Positions 59,135 to 64,000 of a DNA stretch of 64,000 nucleotides are shown piece by piece. Each line of letters starts with the position of its first letter. The stretch's first letter is position 1. The notes below the pieces were generated by a model. It searched no databases. It had not been told where the DNA came from and saw nothing but the letters and a program-made list of their open reading frames with translations. The position numbers and the translations under genes are program-made. Source of the stretch: Loripinus fragilis (lineage: Eukaryota > Mollusca > Bivalvia > Lucinida > Lucinidae); assembly GCA_964019695.1 (NCBI GenBank), contig OZ026517.1:71196665-71260664 (forward strand), in the 5' to 3' direction.

Positions 59135-62100
59135 AAAAGAAAAAAGAAGAATATTCCATTTGTGGTTAAATTTTGTCGAATAATTGTGTCTCATAAATGT
59201 AAGATAACTCTTGCTGATTTAGATCTTAGAAATATCTGCCCTTCTTAAATTCAAAGTCAAGGGCCATATTCGAGGTAGGCTTCCACATAATTTTACCATA
59301 GCATACACTGTCCCTATTCCTAAAGCACTGATACCAACTTGATACATCAGCATGAATGTTTGAAGGATAAATTTGTACGCATGTGAATACTATCAAACTT
59401 TCAATTTGTTTAGTTATTGTTTGCCACCATTTTTTTCTATTATTTAATCCACTGTGGCTAATTTATACCCCTATTTCACACAGGCCACGAATCGCCCGAA
59501 TCGCCACGAATTGATTTTTTTCTTATTCGGGGGGATTCGTGAGGTTTCATTAATTTTTTTCTCCAATCGTGATGATCTACGAGGCATTTCCGATTCAGAT
59601 AAGATGTCGTTACGAATATTCATGGAAATCAGCTCAATTTGGCTGGAATCGCGCAAGAATTCATTACGATTAGAAAATAACATTAGAACATGCTGCACGA
59701 AAGTTAAGGAATCAATTACGAATCAGTTAAGAATATGCGAAATGCAGCAAGAATTGGCCACGAATTAATAGAAATCCGCAACGATTGGACACGATTCACG
59801 AAATTTTCTCTCACAATAGCTATAAAAAAAGGCCCGTACATGCTTCGGGGCATCAGTTCCAAAATGAATGTTCCTTGTAAAGCAGCAGTAGAATTGATCC
59901 TGCAACTTGAGTGTTGAAAACGGCTTCTTATATAGCTAGAAGAAAACAACTAAGTATAAGTCGAGAGGCCCTGACCCAGACTCTTTGACTTGGAAAAACA
60001 TGGCAGTTCGCCATTGGCAAAATCGCCAGCCAGGAGCTACTGACTGATCCTGATTGTGCTCCAGAATCTGCCAAATCTGTTTCAACTTCTAGGACTGCTC
60101 ACATGCGCGAGACGGGGTAATTAACCTTTGCTATCTCTTCCTTGGTTTTATTGCTTGGCTTAATCTCCCGATTCCCCACGAATGAGCTAAGAGTAGCTAC
60201 GAATGTCCAAAACAATGCAAAAACGCCCCCGAATCAATTACGATTCAGTTACCATATCCAAGAATGCCTTAGGAATTTGGTACGAATCACGTACGATTTT
60301 TCGAATCGGGGAATTCGTGGCCAAAGTTTTGAACAGTTCAAAACTTTTGAGCCGAATTCCCGATAGCCCTACGAATTGCAAGAACTCACTACGGACTATG
60401 TGAATCAGTTAAGACAATCACGAACTGAGTACGATTCAGCCACGAATCCAAATATTTGTCAATTCGTTCCATTTCATGGGATTCGGGGCCTGTGTGGAAT
60501 AGGGGTATTAGATGATGACTCTACAGCAGTGAATGGTGATTCTATTAGTGAGCTAATGGGTATTGCTGTCAGTATGGGATTTTCTGAAGAAATAACAAGC
60601 CATGCTCTAGCATATACGAGTTTTTGCTAGTAACCATTTTTTGCTAAAATTTAACACACTGTTGCTGATTTAGATGACTCTACAGAAGTGAATGGTGATT
60701 CTATTAGTGAGCTAATGGGTATTGCTGTCAGTATGGGATTTTCAGAAGAAATAACAAGCCATGCTCTAGCAGATATGAGGAGACGGGGTAAGAATTTTAA
60801 CCCATTTGTGATAAGTACCAGCTCATGTGGGGCTCCAGGCAAGTTGACTTCATGCTTGGGTGAGCTTCATGGTTTGAAAAAGCACAAGCATAGTTCCCTT
60901 TGTGTCACAAAAGCAGTCATTTGGGAAAGTCTGTCACAATTGGATAATTGAATCATTGCTCAGGTGTACAAGGGTTGTCCCAGTAAATCATGGACTTTTA
61001 GTTACAAATTCAAAAAGATAATAAAACGTTATATAAGGGTTGGATATAACTTGGATATCATGCGACAGTCTGCTTGCCTAGTTTTAAAGCCAATCACGGT
61101 TTATAGCTATGGTTTCCTCTTTAATTGCACGACGGTTGGTCAGGTCTCAGACTCTGTGACGGCTCTGGCATAAAGCTCTCATCGGTGGGTTGGTGCCTGA
61201 TGCTTATCTGTAGCTGGACCCACCTTGGCTCAACTTGAGGTTTTCTTTAGCTCTGACTATCTGTGAGTCATGAGTCCTTTTCTTTGTTTCATCATGGTGT
61301 TTTAATTTGACTAGAGTGTTTCTCCATGATGATACATTGCATTAGTTATATGGCGAGCTGAACATTTCTTGTATTTCAACAACAGCAGAATCTAGGGCGA
61401 AGATTTGATACCAGTAAAATGCATTTAAGCCCCAATCCCCCCTCCCCCGGTGGCTTAGGCTGCGGTCCCTTCTAAGGCGGTGGTTCTGTTGTTGTTGACT
61501 TTTTGTTTATTGTTACTCCCATTGTGTAATTGTTCTATGTTTTGTTGTACATTACTTTATGCCCATTGTAGTATTTCAATCACCTTTATGGGGAAGAGTG
61601 AGTTGGTTGCTGTGCTTAATTTGACTTCCTGGTGTCTTGTGATGGTTGAGCGGCTCTTCCTTGCGATGCCATGGGGGTATCTGCAGTTTGTGATTGTGGT
61701 ATTTCCTGATCATACTCACTTACTATTTTTGTTATAACACGAGACTGTGTACCAGTAATTCTATGATATTTTCATGATGTGTTTATATACTTATGGGTAT
61801 CATTTTTGTATAAATATGGGTGGAATCGTAGTTAAGATAACAAATTTATGAACCTTTACTTGTCAGTATGTCGGAATGAGCGGCGCACATCAACCTTTTT
61901 GTAATGAAACTATTCTAGTCCAAAAGGTAATGTGCATTCAATAAAATTTTTGTTTTGTTTTTTAAACAAGGCAGAGCCATATCAACTAGTAATCATAAAG
62001 TGTTGAAAATTTAAAACATTTATGGCCATTCGCATTGATTTTATAAACAACTTTACATACCTACTACATTTTTATTTTTCAGAAATTGCTAAGGCTAGAA

Positions 62101-63653
62101 AAATGGTACAGCACAAAAATTAGACTTTCAACATTTTTTAGCTAATTAATCACATAAAACTACGTTATTTTAATGTAAAATGATTGGATAAAGAGTCACT
62201 AGTGTCGTAAAATGGATTTTGTGTAAAATTATTTTAGTTATATCACAAAGAGGAGTTCATTTTCGTCAATTTGACGGAGCTCATGCTATTTTTCTATAAG
62301 TTGGTTTAATGGTAAATATGTTGTCTCTTACTAGTCAAAAGATTGCGCTGGTTTGATTGTTTAACATATCTAAACTAACTATTTAGTCTTTACTGAAACC
62401 AGGTAGACTTACCCAACAAATATATGGCAATATTTGTCACCATTTAAGCTTATTTAAAAAGAGTAGAGTCAAAACGTTTGATCACCCCTCTCTGAAATAC
62501 TGCAAAATAATTTGTGATGTGCTCCGCATACGCAGAGATACCCTCAAGTAAGGTTCATAACTTTGTTATCTAATCTGTGATTTCACCAATATTTGTAGAA
62601 AATGTGTGGTAGATGTATAATAACATAACATACAAATTTCATAGAATTCCAGATAGACCATCTTGTTTTATAACAAAAGTCGACGATTTACTGGGACAAC
62701 CCTCGTATGTAAGGAGCACTGCGCGTAGTACTATTAACCAAAAAGCTCCATTTTGATAACAGGAACTGGCATATGGAAAATTAGTTCTGTAGCACGTGGG
62801 TTCAGCTCTATTGAAATCGATTATTCTGATTATCTGAAAAGTTAAATCAGCAGAATAAATGAAGTTTATGTTTTTCAATAAAATATCGCTATAGAGATAT
62901 TTTATTAAAAAACAAAAACTTCATTTAAGCCATTTGTTTTGCTGCAATCACAGTTGTTATTGTGTAATCATGGTTTCTTTGACGTCAACGCCACGTTATA
63001 TAACGTCAGCGTCACGTTTTCACCCGCGTTATCTAAGTAGATCCTTGATGTACGTCCGTGGTCTGATTCCACAGAATTTCGCAGACTTGGCTGAGGCAGT
63101 TCCGATTGAAACACAGTGTTAATTCCAACCAGGTGGAAGCAGCAAGTTGTGGGGCTTTTGTAAGGATAAAGAACCTTATTTCAGATTTCAGAATATTTAT
63201 GACACAGAAATGATAATCCACAGCCCACTCTAAGGACACAGTACCTAGTCTATTTGATTTTGCCATGACCTAACAAAATATATCTGATTGTCGCATCAGC
63301 AATATAGGCGCACATATACACAGCAGGTATAACTTCATTAGTAGATACCAGAGTTTACCCTGAAAACATAGGAAAACTGGGTTAACTCAGCTACAGCTAT
63401 GCTTACATCTTAAACATATTTTGTGTTCTTACGTCTGTAGTTCTGTTTTCGATGAAAATGTCTGTGGTCTGTGATTGTGGATTGTGGTCTTTCGCAGTCA
63501 TAATTATGCATTGATATTTCTGACGTCAACCAAGTATTATTTCGTTTCTTTCAGGAAAACTGATAACCAAAGAGACCTTCGTAAACTTTTTAACAGATTT
63601 ATCAACTGCAGGCCAACAACAGAACTGTGATTCTAGCAGGAGCAAATCTGAAA
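38115..63653 (+). CDS. IAP gene, two BIRs plus UBA (10 exons in window, 3' incomplete)
   Basis: Join 38115-38924, 39176-39323, 42974-43125, 47215-47293, 49145-49285, 49586-49735, 51122-51303, 55933-56011, 60674-60787, 63555-63653. All exons are flanked by AG and GT and join without a stop to 651 codons plus one base. Order of parts: unknown N-terminal region (1-270), BIR1 (about 283-357), linker, BIR2 (about 458-531), linker, UBA-like (about 590-640). IAP proteins bind caspases or IAP antagonists through BIR zinc folds, bind ubiquitin through UBA and act as E3 ligases through a C-terminal RING. The RING is not in the window; the last exon ends in phase 1 at a donor, so one or more exons must follow. 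The start is the first ATG of the long open exon; no 5' UTR intron was identified. The family call is very secure; ortholog identity (BIRC2/3/4/7-like) is not assigned. Confidence 0.92.
39176..39323 (+). CDS. IAP exon 2: N-terminal half of BIR1
   Basis: Acceptor TTATTTCAG, donor GTATGT, phase 0 in, phase 1 out. Residues 271-320. The BIR start pattern is clear: an Arg-rich lead, RLKSF, then W299-P300, an LSNYGFFYTG end (residues 311-320). The Gly codon of FFYTG is split over the intron, exactly as in the BIR2 exon at 49586-49735. Confidence 0.93.
40000..40290. repeat. About 145-bp tandem repeat, 2 units, in IAP intron 2
   Basis: Two diverged units share GGGGATGCGTCATGGGATGG-like and GTGACCTTGGACT-like blocks; TGACCTTGA occurs at 40266-40274. 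Confidence 0.75.
40669..42635. mobile_element. Long-TIR element in IAP intron 2
   Basis: The left arm (40669-40800: CACAACGAGTTTAATAAATT, TTCTATTTATCACATGAAA, TGGCGTGAAAACG) recurs inverted at 42390-42635, where a repeat C copy (42415-42530) has inserted. Open frames inside (41404-41640 and 41668-41952) show no transposase that I can recognise. Fragments of the same family lie at 37768-37890 and 56693-57190. Confidence 0.8.
42415..42530 (+). repeat. Dispersed repeat C
   Basis: CTGCAGTTTGTGATTGTAGC and TTTCCTGATCATACTCACTA match 34080-34210; it splits the right arm of the long-TIR element. Confidence 0.75.
42721..42956 (+). mobile_element. MITE-A copy 5, abutting IAP exon 3
   Basis: The best preserved copy: the 5' end GCCGTGGCATGAGATTTCC and the 3' end ATCACATGCCACGGC form the inverted repeat. 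It ends 17 bp before the exon at 42974, so the remaining intron sequence between MITE and exon is only TTAATTAATTGTTCCAG-like. Confidence 0.9.
42974..43125 (+). CDS. IAP exon 3: zinc-binding half of BIR1
   Basis: Acceptor TTGTTCCAG, donor GTAGGG, phase 1 in, phase 0 out. It carries the BIR zinc ligands C327, C330, H347 and C354 with the canonical spacing CX2C-X16-H-X6-C, and the GLKDW and DDPLVEH motifs. The residue after DDP is Leu, not the Trp found in BIRs with a deep peptide groove. A MITE-A copy ends only 17 bp upstream, so the acceptor region is bordered by transposon sequence. Confidence 0.94.
43513..43675 (+). mobile_element. SINE-D, 5'-truncated, with target-site duplication
   Basis: CTAAAAGTGTCA flanks both sides (43501-43512 and 43676-43687), a 12-bp target-site duplication. 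The body GACCATAGCTGTTGACTTGG and an ACAACAACAA tail match the full copy at 45435-45761. IAP intron 3. Confidence 0.93.
44621..44774. repeat. Foldback (MITE-like)
   Basis: CCTGGCCTCAATGGTTATAA at left and its inverted, gapped counterpart at right enclose the inner inverted pair GCAATGATTGG / CCAATCATTGC. A diverged piece recurs at 45225-45260. Confidence 0.8.
45435..45761 (-). mobile_element. SINE-D, full length, with target-site duplication
   Basis: A 327-bp insertion on the - strand flanked by GTAGACGAGTACTG (45421-45434) and GTAGACGAGTATTG (45762-45775). The - strand head has an A box (TAGCGCAGTGAGTAAC) and a B box (GAGTTCGATCC); the 3' tail is CAA/CAAA-rich. It defines the consensus for the truncated copies at 43513 and 46883. 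IAP intron 3. Confidence 0.95.
45780..46740. repeat. Decayed 165-180-bp tandem repeat, 4 units
   Basis: Units begin with GATGATCACATAATCTGTTC-like sequence near 45783, 46227, 46391 and 46572 and share CAAGCTCCATGTAG and GTAGTTGAGCTCTTTATC. The first is split by a repeat C relative (45895-46110). Weaker relatives extend to about 44560 and 47710. IAP intron 3. Confidence 0.8.
45895..46110 (+). repeat. Dispersed repeat C relative
   Basis: Shares TTTGTGGACCATTTATG, TGATTGTATCGATTCCTGAT and other blocks with 54650-54900. Confidence 0.7.
46883..47010 (+). mobile_element. SINE-D-related, 5'-truncated, with target-site duplication
   Basis: CAATCTCA flanks it (46875-46882 and 47008-47015). It begins near the B box (GGTTCGATTCC) and ends TGACCTTAGCTGTTGGTGGG plus an ACAACAACAA tail. 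IAP intron 3. Confidence 0.85.
47215..47293 (+). CDS. IAP exon 4: linker
   Basis: A 79-nt exon, phase 0 in, phase 1 out; acceptor TAATTTCAG, donor GTAGGC. It encodes about 26 polar residues rich in Thr and Asn, without a domain. It is accepted because it is the exon found between the BIR1 and BIR2 exons that keeps phase with 49145-49285. The same length (79 nt) and phase recur in exon 8, after BIR2. Confidence 0.72.
47725..48285 (+). mobile_element. LINE fragment (reverse transcriptase C-terminus) in IAP intron 4
   Basis: Blocks HRNTKEVAYKTLVRPKLEYA, QIEKVQRTAAR, SEMLDELGWSSLEVLKDQSS and LLLFHKIHYGAVFIE read in two frames with stops. The arrangement TLVRPKLEYA...QIEKVQRTAAR is that of the C-terminal part of Jockey/CR1-type LINE polymerases. 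Same strand as the gene; dead. Confidence 0.85.
49145..49285 (+). CDS. IAP exon 5: linker before BIR2
   Basis: A 141-nt exon, phase 1 in and out; acceptor ATTTTACAG, donor GTAAAA (weaker than the others). About 47 residues, Gly/Pro-rich with four cysteines and the run DFHPCPPSGS. No BIR pattern is seen. The symmetric phase means it could be skipped without breaking the frame. Confidence 0.75.
49586..49735 (+). CDS. IAP exon 6: N-terminal half of BIR2
   Basis: A 150-nt exon, phase 1 in and out; acceptor AAGCTTCAG, donor GTAACT. Residues 444-494. It shows the BIR start: RNPQYSLKAVRLSSF, then W474-P475, and the GFFYTG end with the Gly codon split by the intron. Only 300 bp of intron separates it from exon 5. 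Confidence 0.94.
50001..50201. mobile_element. MITE-B copy 3, in IAP intron 6
   Basis: About 200 bp with both inverted ends (CAACTAAGAGTGACAGCGAC at left, its near complement at right). The interior TAATACACAAGTGATC is shared with copy 1. Confidence 0.85.
51122..51303 (+). CDS. IAP exon 7: zinc-binding half of BIR2
   Basis: A 182-nt exon, phase 1 in, phase 0 out; acceptor TATTTTAAAG, donor GTAGGG. Ligands C501, C504, H521 and C528 keep CX2C-X16-H-X6-C. The motif GGLQKW followed by DDPWVEHARCFPHC is that of type II BIRs, in which the two Trp positions line a groove for N-terminal tetrapeptides of caspase-9 or IAP antagonists. That binding is inferred from the family. A charged helix (EDYIELVRLSAEQDRLEE) closes the exon. 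Confidence 0.95.
51425..51935. repeat. About 145-bp tandem repeat, 3.5 units, in IAP intron 7
   Basis: Units start near 51427, 51567, 51717 and 51857, each with CTCTCAGTTAGAC, GTGTGCAGAACC and GACTCAAAGTCAAGGTCA-like blocks. TCAAGGTCA is intact at 51482-51490. Confidence 0.88.
51950..54390. other. IAP intron 7, AT-rich, little structure
   Basis: Apart from the foldback at 52385-52517 no repeat family, exon or RNA gene could be assigned in this long intron part. Confidence 0.5.
52385..52517. repeat. Foldback in IAP intron 7
   Basis: ATTGACTTCATTAAGTTAGA (52385) is inverted to the block ending GAAGTCAAT (52517); arms of about 36-40 nt with several mismatches, loop about 55 nt. Confidence 0.75.
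54400..54905 (+). repeat. Dispersed repeat C relative, two parts
   Basis: Two adjacent copies of a unit with CCAGTAAAA, GTGCTTCTTATG/GTACTTATTTTG and CACCTGCTGG; the second reaches GATTGTATCGATCCCTGATC. Confidence 0.7.
55320..55530 (+). repeat. Dispersed repeat C relative, 3' part
   Basis: Ends with GGTCTGTGATTGTTGCATTT and CTGGTCACTCTTGC, the diverged terminal block of the family. Confidence 0.6.
55791..55900. repeat. Hairpin before IAP exon 8
   Basis: GTGTGAGGGTAGGATAGAAA (55793) pairs with its complement TTTCTATCCTACCCTCACAC (55875-55895) without mismatch. It ends 32 bp before the exon 8 acceptor. Confidence 0.92.
55933..56011 (+). CDS. IAP exon 8: linker between BIR2 and UBA
   Basis: A 79-nt exon, phase 0 in, phase 1 out; acceptor ATATGTTTTAG, donor GTAAGT. 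It encodes about 26 residues, ending in a basic/acidic helix-like run (LRDLHLAEKQ). It is chosen because it is the open segment with good splice sites between BIR2 and the UBA exon that carries phase 1 into 60674. A hairpin (55791-55900) sits just before the acceptor. Confidence 0.72.
56693..57190. mobile_element. Remnant of the long-TIR element family
   Basis: CTCTTTTTCGCAACA and TTTTAATAAATTCAATAATA (56707-56742), then after foreign sequence TATTTATCACATGACATTAA and TTGGCGTGAAAAAG (57130-57187), as one arm of 40669-42635. Confidence 0.65.
57236..58293. mobile_element. Harbinger-like element 2, AGTCGCC/GATCAGTC word-rich
   Basis: Ends AGCCCCAGTCCCACAGAGCT and, inverted, AGCCCCGGTACTACAGGGCT match at 17 of 21 positions. 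The interior (57350-58200) is full of near-repeats of CAGTCGCC, GTCACTGA and GATCGCCGAT. Size (1,058 bp), layout and ends parallel element 3. A clear target-site duplication was not found. An open segment at 57729-57890 is treated as part of the element. Confidence 0.7.
58340..59050 (+). mobile_element. LINE fragment (reverse transcriptase C-terminus) in IAP intron 8
   Basis: 58320-58700 encodes FLQRNIKQCSGKTNELRYNT, ILEYASVIGYPFTYDNIWKL, AARMVFSDYRSTSSVTPML; after a stop the frame continues PTLQERRTKAKVYMMYHIV and RGHNIKFLMSYART. This is the well-known C-terminal block of CR1/Jockey-like LINEs (YNTLVRPILEYAS type). A GAA-rich tail follows at 59077-59152. Confidence 0.85.
59077..59152. repeat. 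(GAA)n purine tract
   Basis: About 76 bp of almost pure A/G on the + strand, at the 3' end of the LINE fragment. Confidence 0.95.
59466..60507. mobile_element. Harbinger-like element 3, ACGAATC word-rich, in IAP intron 8
   Basis: Terminal inverted repeats of 28 bp (TACCCCTATTTCACACAGGC at left; two mismatches) flanked by TTA on both sides (59463-59465 and 60508-60510), the PIF/Harbinger type of target duplication. The interior is dense in ACGAATC, GATTCG and ACGATT words. No transposase frame; 1,042 bp. It sits inside the 3' splice site of the duplicated UBA exon. Confidence 0.9.
60514..60612 (+). pseudogene. Partial duplicate of UBA exon
   Basis: This 99-bp stretch repeats 60673-60771 at an offset of 159 bp with two base differences seen (one of them silent). 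It stops after HALA and runs into TATACGAG and a TAG stop without a usable donor. Its left part, including the original 3' splice-site region, has been separated by a 1,042-bp element (59466-60507): the intron-like flank at about 59420-59465 aligns with 60626-60672. It is therefore a broken tandem copy, unlikely to be spliced. Confidence 0.85.
60674..60787 (+). CDS. IAP exon 9: first half of UBA-like domain
   Basis: A 114-nt exon, phase 1 in and out; acceptor TTGCTGATTTAG, donor GTAAGA. Residues 581-619. The pattern AVSMGFSEEITSHAL matches the first two helices of the ubiquitin-associated domain of cIAP/XIAP proteins, with the MGF loop at 601-603 that normally contacts ubiquitin. A partial duplicate of this exon lies upstream at 60514-60612. 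Confidence 0.88.
60967..62707. mobile_element. Mariner-like inverted-terminal element in IAP intron 9
   Basis: ACAAGGGTTGTCCCAGTAAA (60968) and its inverted partner ending at 62707 match at about 28 of 31 positions with TA at both outer edges. The TA target and a GAGGGTTGTCCCA-type end suggest Tc1/mariner, inferred. No transposase is readable; repeat C (61400-61735) has inserted. Confidence 0.78.
61400..61735 (+). repeat. Dispersed repeat C, longest copy
   Basis: Starts around CCCCAATCCCCCCTCCCCC, continues GGTGGTTCTGTTGTTGTTG, then GACTTCCTGGTGTCTTGTG and ends CTGATCATACTCACTTACT. Probably a SINE; a pol III promoter was not identified. Confidence 0.75.
62857..62926. repeat. Hairpin in IAP intron 9
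   Basis: AAATGAAGTTTATGTTTTTC through AATATC pairs with GATATTTTATTAAAAAAC through TTCATTT; arms of 31 nt, loop about 8 nt, few mismatches. Confidence 0.88.
63555..63653 (+). CDS. IAP exon 10: second half of UBA-like domain
   Basis: A 99-nt exon, phase 1 in and out; acceptor TTTCTTTCAG is strong, donor GTAGGC. The join restores G619-K620 followed by LITKETFVNFLTDL, the third UBA helix, then a Gln/Ser-rich run toward the RING. The incoming phase-1 base fits the phase-1 acceptor of the orphan RING exon at 2939-3150, which supports the view that a RING exon follows beyond the window. Confidence 0.9.
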
Positions 63654-63690
63654 GTAGGCAATTATTTAAGACAAATTACGATTTTGAAAT

Positions 63691-63796
63691 GTTCATAGAA
63701 TCATGAATATTTTGGGTCTCTTGCAAAGTAAAGTAAAGCCAGAAGGGTTTCACGTTAACTTTACAAGAGAGCCAAAGTATTCATGATTCCATGAAC
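63691..63796. repeat. Hairpin after IAP exon 10
   Basis: GTTCATAGAATCATGAATAT at left and its inverted partner ending CATGATTCCATGAAC at right; arms about 43 nt with several mismatches, loop about 20 nt. It begins 37 bp after the exon 10 donor. Confidence 0.88.
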
Positions 63797-64000
63797 AGAC
63801 CGAAAATTGAATTTATTGCTAAAATTTACATTTTATTATAAATATCAAATATATAGAAATTATTTATAATTTAGGTAATAAAACAGTTTTATATCCAATA
63901 TGTAGTTGTTAATATTGAAAAGCGGAATAGGTCAGTGTGATTACAGACAACCAATGGAGCAAACATGAGGTTTATTTTGCCCATGTGACTCAGGTGTGGC

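Noticed and set aside
60511..60612. Upstream UBA copy as the true exon
   Set aside because: It lacks a donor and hits a TAG shortly after HALA; the downstream copy has acceptor, donor and correct phase.

Overview
The window looks like invertebrate nuclear DNA, most likely from a bivalve mollusc. It is AT-rich and intron-rich, has almost no long open reading frames, and is packed with decayed mobile elements: tRNA-derived SINEs, MITEs with terminal inverted repeats, a DIRS-like retroelement, LINE 3' ends and minisatellites. Its one clear gene is an inhibitor-of-apoptosis (IAP) gene, a family known to be expanded in bivalves. There are no bacterial features. The organism is inferred from these traits, not from a database match.

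Right half (38.1-64 kb, + strand): a multi-exon IAP gene. Ten exons join in frame at GT-AG borders and give 651 codons: a 270-residue N-terminal exon of unknown fold, BIR1, a linker, BIR2, a linker and a UBA-like domain. The last exon ends in phase 1 at a good donor, so a further exon, expected to encode the RING, should lie beyond base 64000. Each BIR domain is split between two exons at the same codon (the Gly of GFFYTG), which points to duplication of an exon pair. The introns hold most of the mobile DNA of this half. One Harbinger-like element has inserted at the 3' splice site of a duplicated UBA exon.

Left half (1-38 kb): no intact gene is recognised. At 2939-3150 on the - strand there is an IAP-type RING exon with all eight zinc ligands but an in-frame stop, followed 13 nt past its stop codon by a 36-bp-arm hairpin. 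A 22-bp minisatellite of about 120 units fills 4.2-6.9 kb. A decayed DIRS-like retroelement with inverted ends spans about 8.05-17.3 kb; a 4.36-kb element with terminal inverted repeats interrupts its tyrosine recombinase. A 117-bp hairpin-bearing tandem array that changes strand lies at 24.75-26.1 kb. A word-rich Harbinger-like element lies at 27.5-29.2 kb, and its empty target site is still present in a neighbouring tandem copy. A LINE 3' end inside a long inverted repeat lies at 31-33.4 kb. A probable last exon of an unrecognised - strand gene lies at 35041-35259.

Several dispersed repeat families tie the window together: MITE-A (5 copies), MITE-B (3), a SINE with CAA-rich tail (3, with target-site duplications), a second tRNA-type SINE (3), a short AGAACCGTCTC palindrome family (about 7) and three elements with subterminal word arrays. 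All functional statements rest on motifs read by eye; no database search was possible.
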